From assembly GCA_017454355.1 (NCBI GenBank), contig JAFTDD010000055.1, positions 1-34,220 of the forward strand: a stretch of 34,220 nucleotides of DNA. The letters run 5' to 3'. Positions 8,900 through 14,752 of this stretch are shown piece by piece. Positions within the stretch are counted from its first letter, which is position 1. Every line of letters begins with the position of its first letter. A program made the position numbers and the translations under genes. Under the pieces are notes generated by a model, which saw only the letters and a list, made by a program, of their open reading frames with translations, had not been told where the DNA came from and searched no databases. This DNA comes from Muribaculaceae bacterium. GTDB lineage: Bacteria > Bacteroidota > Bacteroidia > Bacteroidales > Muribaculaceae.

Positions 8900-8927
8900 G
8901 CCTCTCCTGCCGAAGAGACCGAACAAA

Positions 8928-8978
8928 GTGAAACTTGGCTATAAGTCCTCCAAAAAATGACTTATAGCCAAGTTTCGC
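8928..8978. terminator. 20-bp-stem hairpin, copy 1 (bidirectional terminator-like)
   Basis: Arms at 8928-8947 and 8959-8978 (GACTTATAGCCAAGTTTCGC) pair over 20 bp with one mismatch around an 11-nt A-rich loop. CTTTTA follows on the plus strand. It lies between the convergent S9 peptidase and ATPase genes and could terminate both. A near-identical copy lies at 10438-10488, upstream of the same ATPase gene. Confidence 0.7.
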
Positions 8979-8986
8979 TTTTACAA

Positions 8987-10396
8987 TTACGCAAACAAGT
9001 CGTTCATTGTGAGCACATTCTGCACGTCATCATAATACTCATTCTTCACCAAACCCATCGAAGACACCAATGCCAAATGAATGGCCTTGGAAGTGCGTGT
9101 CTCCTCACGAAAGCGTTCTATTTTGTTCTGTAAAACCATATCATACTCTTCATCGATCGCAAACGGCTTCTTGCTATACTTCATCTCACATAATGTTATC
9201 ACCTGATCATTGCGGTCAATCAGCATATCAACCTGAGCCCCACGACTTGACTCCCGCCTTGAACGCCATGAATAGACACTACTCAGCACACCGGCAATGC
9301 CCAACGCCCGCTTTATTTGAGGCACATGCTCAAAGCACACTCGCTCAAAAGCCAAACCACACCATGAGTAGTAGGTCGGCGTTCCCTGACTCAGACTCCA
9401 ATATCGCTCATCGACACCGCTTTTACCATGCAGAAACTTAAAGTAAAAGAGTGTGTAGAAATCTACCAATTGATAAATCGCGTCACGCTCCTTCTTGCCT
9501 ATTGACACATACTTGCGGATAAAACCACAGCTCTCCAAGTCATTGAGCACGGCGGTGAGATTGCCGTTATTTGCGATACCGATCTCTTTAATCAACTCGG
9601 CACGGCTCATTCCGGCATGCTTCACGCTCAGTGCCGTCACTACATCTATATATCGTTCAGGCCTGTGGAACAATGACGCATATAACTCGTCAAACTCACC
9701 ATATAGCATTCCTGATGGATTGAAAAACAGAGCATCAATATTCTGAGCCAAACTGAGACTTCTTTTCAGGAACGACCAGTAGAACGGCACACCACCCATA
9801 ATCATGTAGCATTCGAGAACCTGCTTGCGCTGGAAACGGAGACCCAAAGAGGACGCGTACGCCTCGCACTCACGCAACGTGAACGGCTTTACATTTATCC
9901 GGCACGTCACCCTGTTGTGCAGGCCGCCATGATTCTTGATGACATTATTTATAATCCACGATGTGGCCGAACCGCAAATGACTAACATAATATCTTTGCG
10001 AGCCGATGCCCAACTATTCCAAAAAAATTCCAACGCGGTCACAAAACCGGAGCGGGGGGTGTCCAGCCATGGCATCTCGTCAATAAAAATGACTTTCTTT
10101 TTTGCTCTACTGCGACGGACAACCTCTTTCAAAGCACTAAAGGCATCAATCCACGTCTGTACGCTCGGCAACTCTTTTAGTCCGTAATCCTTGAGCGAGT
10201 CACACCACGCCGCTAACTGGCTCTTTCGGTCGGCATTGGCAAGGCCCGCATGAGAGAACGTGAACTTTGCACCCAACGTTTCTCTCACAAGATAGGTCTT
10301 GCCCACACGCCGACGGCCATAAACGGCAACAAACTCCGACTGTGTCGAGGAATAGGCATCATGCAACAACTGTTGCTCTAAATCACGTCCAATCAT
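8987..10396 (-). CDS. P-loop ATPase with DUF234-like nuclease-fold domain (paralogue 1)
   Basis: A 469-aa protein of the archaeal-type ATPase / DUF234 family. Near the N terminus is IGRDLEQQLL, then Walker A GRRRVGKT (about residues 27-34) and Walker B VIFIDEMPW (about 102-110). A GSATSW sensor-like motif and a winged-helix-like region (ELIKEIGIANNGNLTAVLND) follow. The C-terminal domain has AQVDMLIDRNDQVITLCEMK, an Asp plus ExK arrangement expected of a PD-(D/E)xK fold. The start ATG 10396 is chosen over TTG 10402. It is about half identical by eye to the gene at 19853. The family is abundant in Bacteroidales and Archaea, and its function is not established; defence, toxin or mobile-element roles are guesses. 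More AT-rich than its neighbours. Confidence 0.85.
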   Translation of the reverse strand: MIGRDLEQQLLHDAYSSTQSEFVAVYGRRRVGKTYLVRETLGAKFTFSHAGLANADRKSQLAAWCDSLKDYGLKELPSVQTWIDAFSALKEVVRRSRAKKKVIFIDEMPWLDTPRSGFVTALEFFWNSWASARKDIMLVICGSATSWIINNVIKNHGGLHNRVTCRINVKPFTLRECEAYASSLGLRFQRKQVLECYMIMGGVPFYWSFLKRSLSLAQNIDALFFNPSGMLYGEFDELYASLFHRPERYIDVVTALSVKHAGMSRAELIKEIGIANNGNLTAVLNDLESCGFIRKYVSIGKKERDAIYQLVDFYTLFYFKFLHGKSGVDERYWSLSQGTPTYYSWCGLAFERVCFEHVPQIKRALGIAGVLSSVYSWRSRRESSRGAQVDMLIDRNDQVITLCEMKYSKKPFAIDEEYDMVLQNKIERFREETRTSKAIHLALVSSMGLVKNEYYDDVQNVLTMNDLFA

Positions 10397-10419
10397 AAAC
10401 AATTCTTAGTTTGATGCTG

Positions 10420-10488
10420 CAAAAATAATAAAAAAAAGCGAAACTTGGCTATAAGTCCTCCAAAAAATGACTTATAGCCAAGTTTCGC
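10420..10488 (-). promoter_or_regulatory. Promoter plus 20-bp-stem hairpin (copy 2) of the ATPase gene
   Basis: On the minus strand a -7-like box TATTTTTG (10420-10427) lies 24 nt before the ATG. The hairpin arms are perfect over 20 bp (10438-10457 and 10469-10488, 11-nt loop), and the nearer arm covers where the -33 element should be. The hairpin could be an operator or an upstream terminator. Its sequence matches the hairpin at 8928-8978 in all but one base. Confidence 0.5.
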
Positions 10489-10540
10489 TTTTACCCCTGC
10501 GCAAACAAGTCGTTCATCGTGAGCACATTCTGCACGCCAT
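10489..10540 (-). pseudogene. Remnant of the 3' end of a second ATPase gene copy
   Basis: On the minus strand this segment reads MGVQNVLTMNDLFAQG then stop. It matches the C-terminal end of the intact ATPase gene (DVQNVLTMNDLFA) with about six base changes in 46, and it is followed, as in the intact copy, by the same hairpin. Upstream of it the similarity ends abruptly at the tRNA-Ala terminator. It therefore looks like a leftover from a tandem copy that lost all but its last 14 codons. Confidence 0.75.
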
Positions 10541-10587
10541 AAAAATAGACGACCCGCGACTGCTGTTGAGCAAGTCACGGGTCGTCT
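10541..10587 (-). terminator. Intrinsic terminator after tRNA-Ala(CGC)
   Basis: Arms at 10547-10561 and 10573-10587 pair over 15 bp with one G-T-type mismatch around an 11-nt loop; on the minus strand the stem is followed by ATTTTT. The stem begins 8 nt after the tRNA end. Confidence 0.8.
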
Positions 10588-10594
10588 CGCCGCG

Positions 10595-10667
10595 TGGAGC
10601 ATAGCGGACTCGAACCGCCTACCTCTACAATGCGAATGTAGCGCTCTACCAGATGAGCTAATGCCCC
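10595..10667 (-). tRNA. tRNA-Ala(CGC)
   Basis: A 73-nt cloverleaf on the minus strand. Acceptor GGGGCAT pairs with ATGCTCC and includes the G3-U70 wobble pair that defines alanine identity. The anticodon stem CTACA/TGTAG encloses TTCGCAT, giving anticodon CGC (reads GCG). The T loop has GGTTCGAGTCC and the discriminator is A. CCA is not encoded. It pairs with a second Ala tRNA 76 nt upstream. Confidence 0.93.
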
Positions 10668-10707
10668 AAATTAAGTACAAAGTACAAAGTACGAAGATTA
10701 AAATAAA

Positions 10708-10741
10708 TAACGAACCGCCTCACACGTGGGGCGGTCCGTTG
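10708..10741 (-). terminator. Hairpin between the two tRNA-Ala genes
   Basis: On the minus strand CGGACCGCC pairs with GGCGGTTCG (one G-U pair), followed by TTATTTATTTT. It lies directly after tRNA-Ala(GGC) and is a reasonable intrinsic terminator, which would imply that the downstream tRNA depends on readthrough or on its own promoter. Confidence 0.55.
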
Positions 10742-10743
10742 TG

Positions 10744-10816
10744 TGGAGCATAGCGGACTCGAACCGCTTACCTCAACACTGCCAGTGTTGCGCTCTACCA
10801 GATGAGCTAATGCCCC
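10744..10816 (-). tRNA. tRNA-Ala(GGC)
   Basis: A 73-nt cloverleaf on the minus strand. The acceptor and D-arm are identical to those of the neighbouring tRNA-Ala(CGC), including G3-U70. The anticodon stem CAACA/TGTTG encloses CTGGCAG, giving anticodon GGC (reads GCC). The shared body with a changed anticodon arm suggests the two arose by duplication. Confidence 0.94.
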
Positions 10817-10828
10817 GAATTGCGAGTG

Positions 10829-10860
10829 CAAAGGTACTGCCTTTTTTTGACATGACCAAA
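10829..10860 (-). promoter_or_regulatory. Promoter for the tRNA-Ala pair
   Basis: On the minus strand TTTG (10857-10860), 20 bp, then TACCTTTG (10829-10836) make a textbook Bacteroidetes promoter, 12 nt before the first tRNA base. Confidence 0.75.
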
Positions 10861-10927
10861 TTTTTTCGCAACTTTTTTCAAAAAAAATTAATCGTCAGAA
10901 TAATTGCGTCTTTCTAGTGAAACATAA

Positions 10928-10992
10928 AATGCCCATATAATAACCATTAATTGCCTGTGTAATCAGTACTTAATGGATATTATATGGACATT
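10928..10992 (-). terminator. Long-stem terminator after the OmpA-like gene
   Basis: Arms of 23 nt at 10928-10950 and 10970-10992 pair with two mismatches around a 19-nt loop; on the minus strand the stem is followed by TTATGTTTC. It begins 18 nt after the ompA-like stop codon. The AT-rich, near-symmetric stem could serve both strands. Confidence 0.65.
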
Positions 10993-11009
10993 CATGTTAG
11001 AAAACAAGG

Positions 11010-12251
11010 TTACTTAGCCTTCGGAGCAATAATGTAGCACACGCTCACGCGGTTCCAGTCGGGCTCGCTGAACATGTCGCCAACACCCATACCCTCGGCT
11101 TCGATGCGGCTCGCCGAAATCTTGTACTTCTTCACCAGCAGGTCACGCACGGCCTCGGCACGCTGGCGGGCGATGCGCTCGTTAATCTCCTTGCTGCCCT
11201 CGGGCGAAGCGTAACCGCGAATCTTCACGGTGGCGTCCTTGTGGTTCTTCAAGAACGTAGCCACGCGCTCCACATTCGGCATCTGAGCGGCAGTCACGAC
11301 GCTCTTGCCCTGAGCGAAGAACACGTTGGTCTCAATCGACTCCATGCTGTTGTCAATCAGCAGCGGGTTAACCGGACGGCTCATGCAGTCATCGAGATCC
11401 TTCTGCAACTGAGCGTTCTTGGCGTTGGCGGCATCCAGGTCGCGACGGGCCTGAGCCATCAAGTCGGCACTCTGGGCCGACACCTCTTCCAAAGCGCCGC
11501 GCAACTCGTTCACACGCTTGTTCAATGCGTCAAACTCGGCCTGGGGCACACCGCGCTCAACAAGAGCGAAGTGGTGGGTGCCGTTGCTGTTCTTGAAGTG
11601 ATAGGTGATACCCAACTGCAACTCAACCATCGCGTGGTTGGCGTTGAAAGCGCTGTGGTTGCTCTTGCTCGCCTTGCGGTCAACATCGTTGGCGCTGCCG
11701 TTCATGTCCCACACGATACCCGGCTTGAAGGCGGCCGTCCACTGCTTGGCGCTGCCAAAGTTCACGTTGAAGTTCAAGCCCACGCGGGTGTACCACGAGT
11801 TCTCGGCCGGCATCCAGCCACAGTCACCGTGCTTGTAGCCATGCCACCAGCCGGCGCCGAGCACCGCCTCGAGTTCAAAGGGACGCGGCGTGCCTTTGTA
11901 GCCGCCAAACAGGTTCATCATGTTCACCGTACCGAACATGCCCACCAACTGGTGGTCAACGATGTTGCAACTGTAAGGTCCCCACACCGAGCCGGGCTTG
12001 TTCCAGTTGCTCGTGCCAAAGGTCCACTCGCCCTCAATACCGAGGCCGAACACCGGAGTGATTTGCTTGCGCAACTCAATACCGGCGGCACCGCGCATGT
12101 TGCCAAAGAAGGCGTAGTGCTTCATCGCCGACACGCCACCACCCTTGAGGGTGATTGAGAAGTTGTCGGTAAACTTGCTGTCCTCGACAGCCTGAGCCAT
12201 CGCCGTGGCACCCATCACCACCAGCACGGCCGCAATCAAAAACTTTTTCAT
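11010..12251 (-). CDS. OmpA-family outer membrane protein with coiled coil
   Basis: A 413-aa protein linking outer membrane and peptidoglycan. Signal peptide MKKFLIAAVLVVMGATAMAQ, then a beta-rich, Gly/aromatic-rich region (about 22-225) that looks like a membrane barrel. A heptad-rich coiled coil (about 235-290, DALNKRVNELRGALEEVSAQ) follows. The OmpA-like peptidoglycan-binding domain is at about 305-413, with FFAQGKSVVTAAQ, KIRGYASPEGSKEINERIA, RQRAEAVRDLLV and GVGDMFSEPDWNRVSV. The conserved Asp and Arg that contact meso-DAP are consistent with these motifs. It lies 31 nt downstream of queC on the same strand, so readthrough from the queuosine genes is possible, but a product this abundant usually has its own promoter; no clear TAnnTTTG was seen in the gap. 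Confidence 0.9.
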   Translation of the reverse strand: MKKFLIAAVLVVMGATAMAQAVEDSKFTDNFSITLKGGGVSAMKHYAFFGNMRGAAGIELRKQITPVFGLGIEGEWTFGTSNWNKPGSVWGPYSCNIVDHQLVGMFGTVNMMNLFGGYKGTPRPFELEAVLGAGWWHGYKHGDCGWMPAENSWYTRVGLNFNVNFGSAKQWTAAFKPGIVWDMNGSANDVDRKASKSNHSAFNANHAMVELQLGITYHFKNSNGTHHFALVERGVPQAEFDALNKRVNELRGALEEVSAQSADLMAQARRDLDAANAKNAQLQKDLDDCMSRPVNPLLIDNSMESIETNVFFAQGKSVVTAAQMPNVERVATFLKNHKDATVKIRGYASPEGSKEINERIARQRAEAVRDLLVKKYKISASRIEAEGMGVGDMFSEPDWNRVSVCYIIAPKAK

Positions 12252-12282
12252 AAAACTTTTTTTAGTTGGTATTTATTGGTTG

Positions 12283-12957
12283 TTAATTGTTATGGGGTAC
12301 TTCATAAACCGTGGGGTCATCGATGCCGGCGGCGGCGAGGGCTTCGCGCCGCTCGGTGCAGGTTCCACACGTGCCACAATGCGTTTGGCCGCCCTTGTAG
12401 CATGAGTAGGTGGTTGAGTAGTCGATACCCAAGGCCTTGCCGTGGCGCGCTATCTCGGCCTTGTCGATATCGGTGTAAGGCGCAAACAGGGTCACGCCCT
12501 CGTAGGTGCCCGCGGCAATCGCGCCACCCATCGCCTCGACAAATGCCGGACGGCAGTCGGGGTAGATCGCGTGGTCGCCGCTATGGTTGGCAATCATCAC
12601 GCGGCGCAAGCCGTTACTCTCGGCCATACCGGCCGCGATGGCCAGCATGATGCCGTTGCGGAACGGCACCACCGTCGAGCGCATCGACTCGTCGTCATAG
12701 CGTCCATCAGGCACCGCCTCGGCGTTCTCCAAAAGCGCGCTCTTGAAGTGCTCGCGCATGAAGCCCAGCGGCACCACGATGTGACGGATGCCCAGGTCAC
12801 GACAATGACGGGCCGCGCACGGTATCTCGCGAGCGTTCTGCAGCGAGCCGTAGTCAAACGTCACCGCCAACGCTATCTCGTCGGCAAACTCGTGCAGCAT
12901 CGTCACCGAGTCCATTCCGCCCGAAACTACTATCAACGCATCCTTGTTACAATGCAT
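12283..12957 (-). CDS. queC: 7-cyano-7-deazaguanine (preQ0) synthase QueC
   Basis: A 224-aa ATP-dependent enzyme that converts 7-carboxy-7-deazaguanine to preQ0 in queuosine synthesis, in the cytoplasm. The PP-loop motif VSGGMDSVTML is at residues 11-21. RNGIMLAIAAGMAESNG and HSGDHAIYPDCRPAF follow, as in the family. The C-terminal zinc site CYKGGQTHCGTCGTC supplies four cysteines. Length is normal (about 220 aa). The start codon overlaps a short run of CATAATT repeats (12952-12976). queF lies 41 nt upstream on the same strand, so the two are probably cotranscribed. queD and queE are not in the window. Confidence 0.96.
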   Translation of the reverse strand: MHCNKDALIVVSGGMDSVTMLHEFADEIALAVTFDYGSLQNAREIPCAARHCRDLGIRHIVVPLGFMREHFKSALLENAEAVPDGRYDDESMRSTVVPFRNGIMLAIAAGMAESNGLRRVMIANHSGDHAIYPDCRPAFVEAMGGAIAAGTYEGVTLFAPYTDIDKAEIARHGKALGIDYSTTYSCYKGGQTHCGTCGTCTERREALAAAGIDDPTVYEVPHNN

Positions 12958-12976
12958 AATTCATAATTCATAATTC
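12952..12976. repeat. Short CATAATT-type repeat (solo copy)
   Basis: Three iterations of an 8-bp ATTCATA unit lie between queF and queC. The same unit forms the inverted repeats around the four-helix-bundle gene at 14287-14319 and 14714-14746. It may be a remnant or a preferred site of that element. Confidence 0.6.
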
Positions 12977-12998
12977 CACTTCATCCACATGCTACGCG

Positions 12999-13466
12999 CT
13001 ACAAACTGAACATTGCCAGCAACCGGGCCTGCACCATCGCCTGATGGGCCTCGTCGCCGTGGTTGGCAAACGGATGTATCGCGATGCCTCCACGCGCGTT
13101 AAAGCGACCCTCAACCTCAATGTATCGGGGACGCATCAAAGCCTGCAAATCTTTCATGATGATATTCACACAATCCTCATGAAAGTCGCCGTGGTTGCGG
13201 AAACTAAACAGATACAGTTTCAAACTCTTGCTCTCGACCATCAGTTTGTCGGGGATATAACGGATAATGATGCGGCCAAAGTCAGGCTGACCCGTCACCG
13301 GGCACAGTGACGTGAATTCCGGACAGTCAAGTTTGACCAAGTAATCCTCATCGGGGTGCAGGTTCTCAAAAGCCTCCAACAGTTGCGGCGAATAGTCAAG
13401 ACCGTAGTTATTGTCCTTGTCGCCAAGGTGGGTAACGCCCTGCAGTTGTTCTTTATTTCGTGACAT
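12999..13466 (-). CDS. queF: NADPH-dependent preQ0 reductase QueF
   Basis: A 155-aa enzyme that reduces the nitrile of preQ0 to the amine of preQ1, using [19 protein letters not shown] carries the catalytic Cys (SLCP), and [24 protein letters not shown] holds the QueF signature with the Glu and His that bind substrate. The length matches the short single-domain (YkvM-like) type I form. The start is ATG 13466, with a TAATTTTG promoter box on the minus strand at 13494-13501. It precedes queC by 41 nt, so it is the first gene of a queF-queC unit. Confidence 0.96.
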   Translation of the reverse strand: MSRNKEQLQGVTHLGDKDNNYGLDYSPQLLEAFENLHPDEDYLVKLDCPEFTSLCPVTGQPDFGRIIIRYIPDKLMVESKSLKLYLFSFRNHGDFHEDCVNIIMKDLQALMRPRYIEVEGRFNARGGIAIHPFANHGDEAHQAMVQARLLAMFSL

Positions 13467-13493
13467 TTGATGCTATTATTGTCAATTTCAGTG

Positions 13494-13531
13494 CAAAATT
13501 ACTAATTTACCGTTGATTTTTAGTAATTTTG
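13494..13531. promoter_or_regulatory. Mirror-image divergent promoters for queF and the mgtC-like gene
   Basis: CAAAATTACTAA (13494-13505) and TTAGTAATTTTG (13520-13531) are a perfect 12-bp inverted repeat with a 14-bp spacer. Each arm contains a TAATTTTG -7 box, one reading left to queF and one right to mgtC. Upstream TTTG elements at the usual distance are not convincing on either side, so a regulator could be needed. Confidence 0.6.
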
Positions 13532-13570
13532 TGCCGTTTTTTTCATCTATCACCATTTTTTATTCAGCAA

Positions 13571-14284
13571 ATGGAATCTTTCGTTGAACAACTCGTCTCG
13601 CAGGACGTCACCCTGATTAACGCCGTGGCAAAGTTGCTGCTCAGCCTCATGCTTGGCGCGTTGATTGGCCTGGAACGCCGCCGCAAGGGGCAAATCGCCG
13701 GCCTGCGCACCTTCGCTCTCATCTCGATGGGCGCCACCCTAGCAATGCTCATCTCGATATATATCCCTCAAGAATTCTTTATGGTCAAGAACGGCGACCC
13801 TGGGCGCGTGGCGGCGCAAGTCATCAGCGGTGTGGGCTTCCTTGGCGCCGGCGCCATCATCCAGATGAAAGGCTCGGTGCGCGGTCTCACCACCGCCGCC
13901 GGCATTTGGATTGCGGCATGCATCGGCCTGGCGGTGGGCTGCGGCATGTACCTTATCGCGGTCATCGCCACGCTGCTAATCATCTTTATCCTCGTCAACA
14001 TCGAGCGCATCGAGCAGCGAGTGGGCTTCCTTTGGGAGGCCAAAATCGTCCGCCTCAGGCTACACGGCATCGTCACCGACCTGCAACCGGCACGCGATGT
14101 GATGAAGGCCCACGGCGTCCACTCCAGCGACGAGTATGTCAAATATGACTACGACTCCAAGCAGACCATCGTCAACTTTATGGTGCGCACGCGCGACGCC
14201 ATGGACCCCTCGGCAATGTTTGCCGACATGAGCAACCACCTCGACCTGGCCAGCGCAACCCTCACCAACGAACTCAACCTTTAA
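13571..14284 (+). CDS. MgtC/SapB family membrane protein
   Basis: A 237-aa inner-membrane protein. The family signature LMLGALIGLERRRKGQIAGLRTFALISMGATLAML lies at about residues 25-60, followed by VISGVGFLGAGAIIQ and GLTTAAGIWIAACIGLAVGCGMY, giving four or five membrane segments. The C-terminal 80 residues are a soluble, ACT-like domain. MgtC proteins are linked to survival in low magnesium and to control of ATP synthase in some bacteria; the role here is inferred only from family. The start ATG 13571 is chosen because the family alignment begins there; a start at 13529 would overlap the promoter box. A KefB-like antiporter follows after the IVS-type insert. Confidence 0.9.
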   Translation: MESFVEQLVSQDVTLINAVAKLLLSLMLGALIGLERRRKGQIAGLRTFALISMGATLAMLISIYIPQEFFMVKNGDPGRVAAQVISGVGFLGAGAIIQMKGSVRGLTTAAGIWIAACIGLAVGCGMYLIAVIATLLIIFILVNIERIEQRVGFLWEAKIVRLRLHGIVTDLQPARDVMKAHGVHSSDEYVKYDYDSKQTIVNFMVRTRDAMDPSAMFADMSNHLDLASATLTNELNL

Positions 14285-14286
14285 AC

Positions 14287-14319
14287 AATTCATAATGCAT
14301 AATGCATAATGCATAATTA
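14287..14319 (+). repeat. Left inverted repeat around the four-helix-bundle gene
   Basis: A 33-nt run of ATAATGC units begins 2 nt after the mgtC stop. It is complementary to 14714-14746 over 33 nt with two mismatches. Confidence 0.85.
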
Positions 14320-14341
14320 TCCTTTAGAAATCAGAATTCGC

Positions 14342-14716
14342 ATGAAGACGGTTGATGAGAATTTAGTTGCGGCCAAAAGCAAGGCTTTTGCCATCCGATG
14401 CATTAGATTATATGACTATTTAAGAGAGAGAAGGGCTAACTATGTTCTAAACCTCCAACTTTTGAAATCTGGGACAAGCGTTGGAGCCAATGTCAAGGAA
14501 GCAATCCGCGGCCAGTCTCGCCCAGACTTTGGATCGAAAATGAATTTGGCTCTCAAAGAGGCAAGCGAATCCGAATATTGGCTTGAACTAATGCTGGAAA
14601 CAGGCATTTTAACCGAAGAGCAGGCAATAAGCATCTTGAATGACTGTCGTGAATTATTGCGGTTACTGACATCTATCGTTAAAACCACCTTTCAGAATCA
14701 ACCAAGTAATGCCTAA
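14342..14716 (+). CDS. Four-helix-bundle protein, 23S rRNA intervening-sequence (S23/IVP) family
   Basis: A 124-aa all-helical protein. Signatures are LRERRANYVLNLQLLKSGTSVGANVKEAIRGQSRPDFGSKM (about 27-68) and ALKEASESEYWLELM with a C-terminal NDCRELLRLLTSIV, which I recognise as the S23/IVP four-helix-bundle family, related to the Avd accessory protein of diversity-generating retroelements. Members are encoded in insertions of 23S rRNA genes, and free-standing copies are common in Bacteroidetes; their function is unclear. The start ATG 14342 is chosen over 14309, which lies in the repeat. It is enclosed by complementary 33-nt repeats and its stop codon TAA is the first base triplet of the right repeat. 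No reverse transcriptase or variable-repeat gene is nearby. It is more AT-rich than mgtC and the antiporter on either side. Confidence 0.87.
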   Translation: MKTVDENLVAAKSKAFAIRCIRLYDYLRERRANYVLNLQLLKSGTSVGANVKEAIRGQSRPDFGSKMNLALKEASESEYWLELMLETGILTEEQAISILNDCRELLRLLTSIVKTTFQNQPSNA

Positions 14717-14746
14717 TTATGAATTATGCATTATGAATTATGAATT
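14714..14746 (-). repeat. Right inverted repeat around the four-helix-bundle gene
   Basis: The reverse complement of 14287-14319 with two differences. It starts at the stop codon of the four-helix-bundle gene and ends 6 nt before the antiporter start. Confidence 0.85.
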
Positions 14747-14752
14747 AATAAA

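Noticed and set aside
10393-10680. 95-aa minus-strand frame over tRNA-Ala and the hairpin
   Set aside because: It overlaps the tRNA, its terminator, the remnant and the ATPase promoter; chance frame.
14309-14341. Earlier start for the four-helix-bundle gene
   Set aside because: The extra residues come from the AT-rich inverted repeat; family length fits the start at 14342.
14342-14716. Diversity-generating retroelement accessory gene (Avd)
   Set aside because: The fold family is related, but there is no reverse transcriptase, template repeat or variable target gene nearby.
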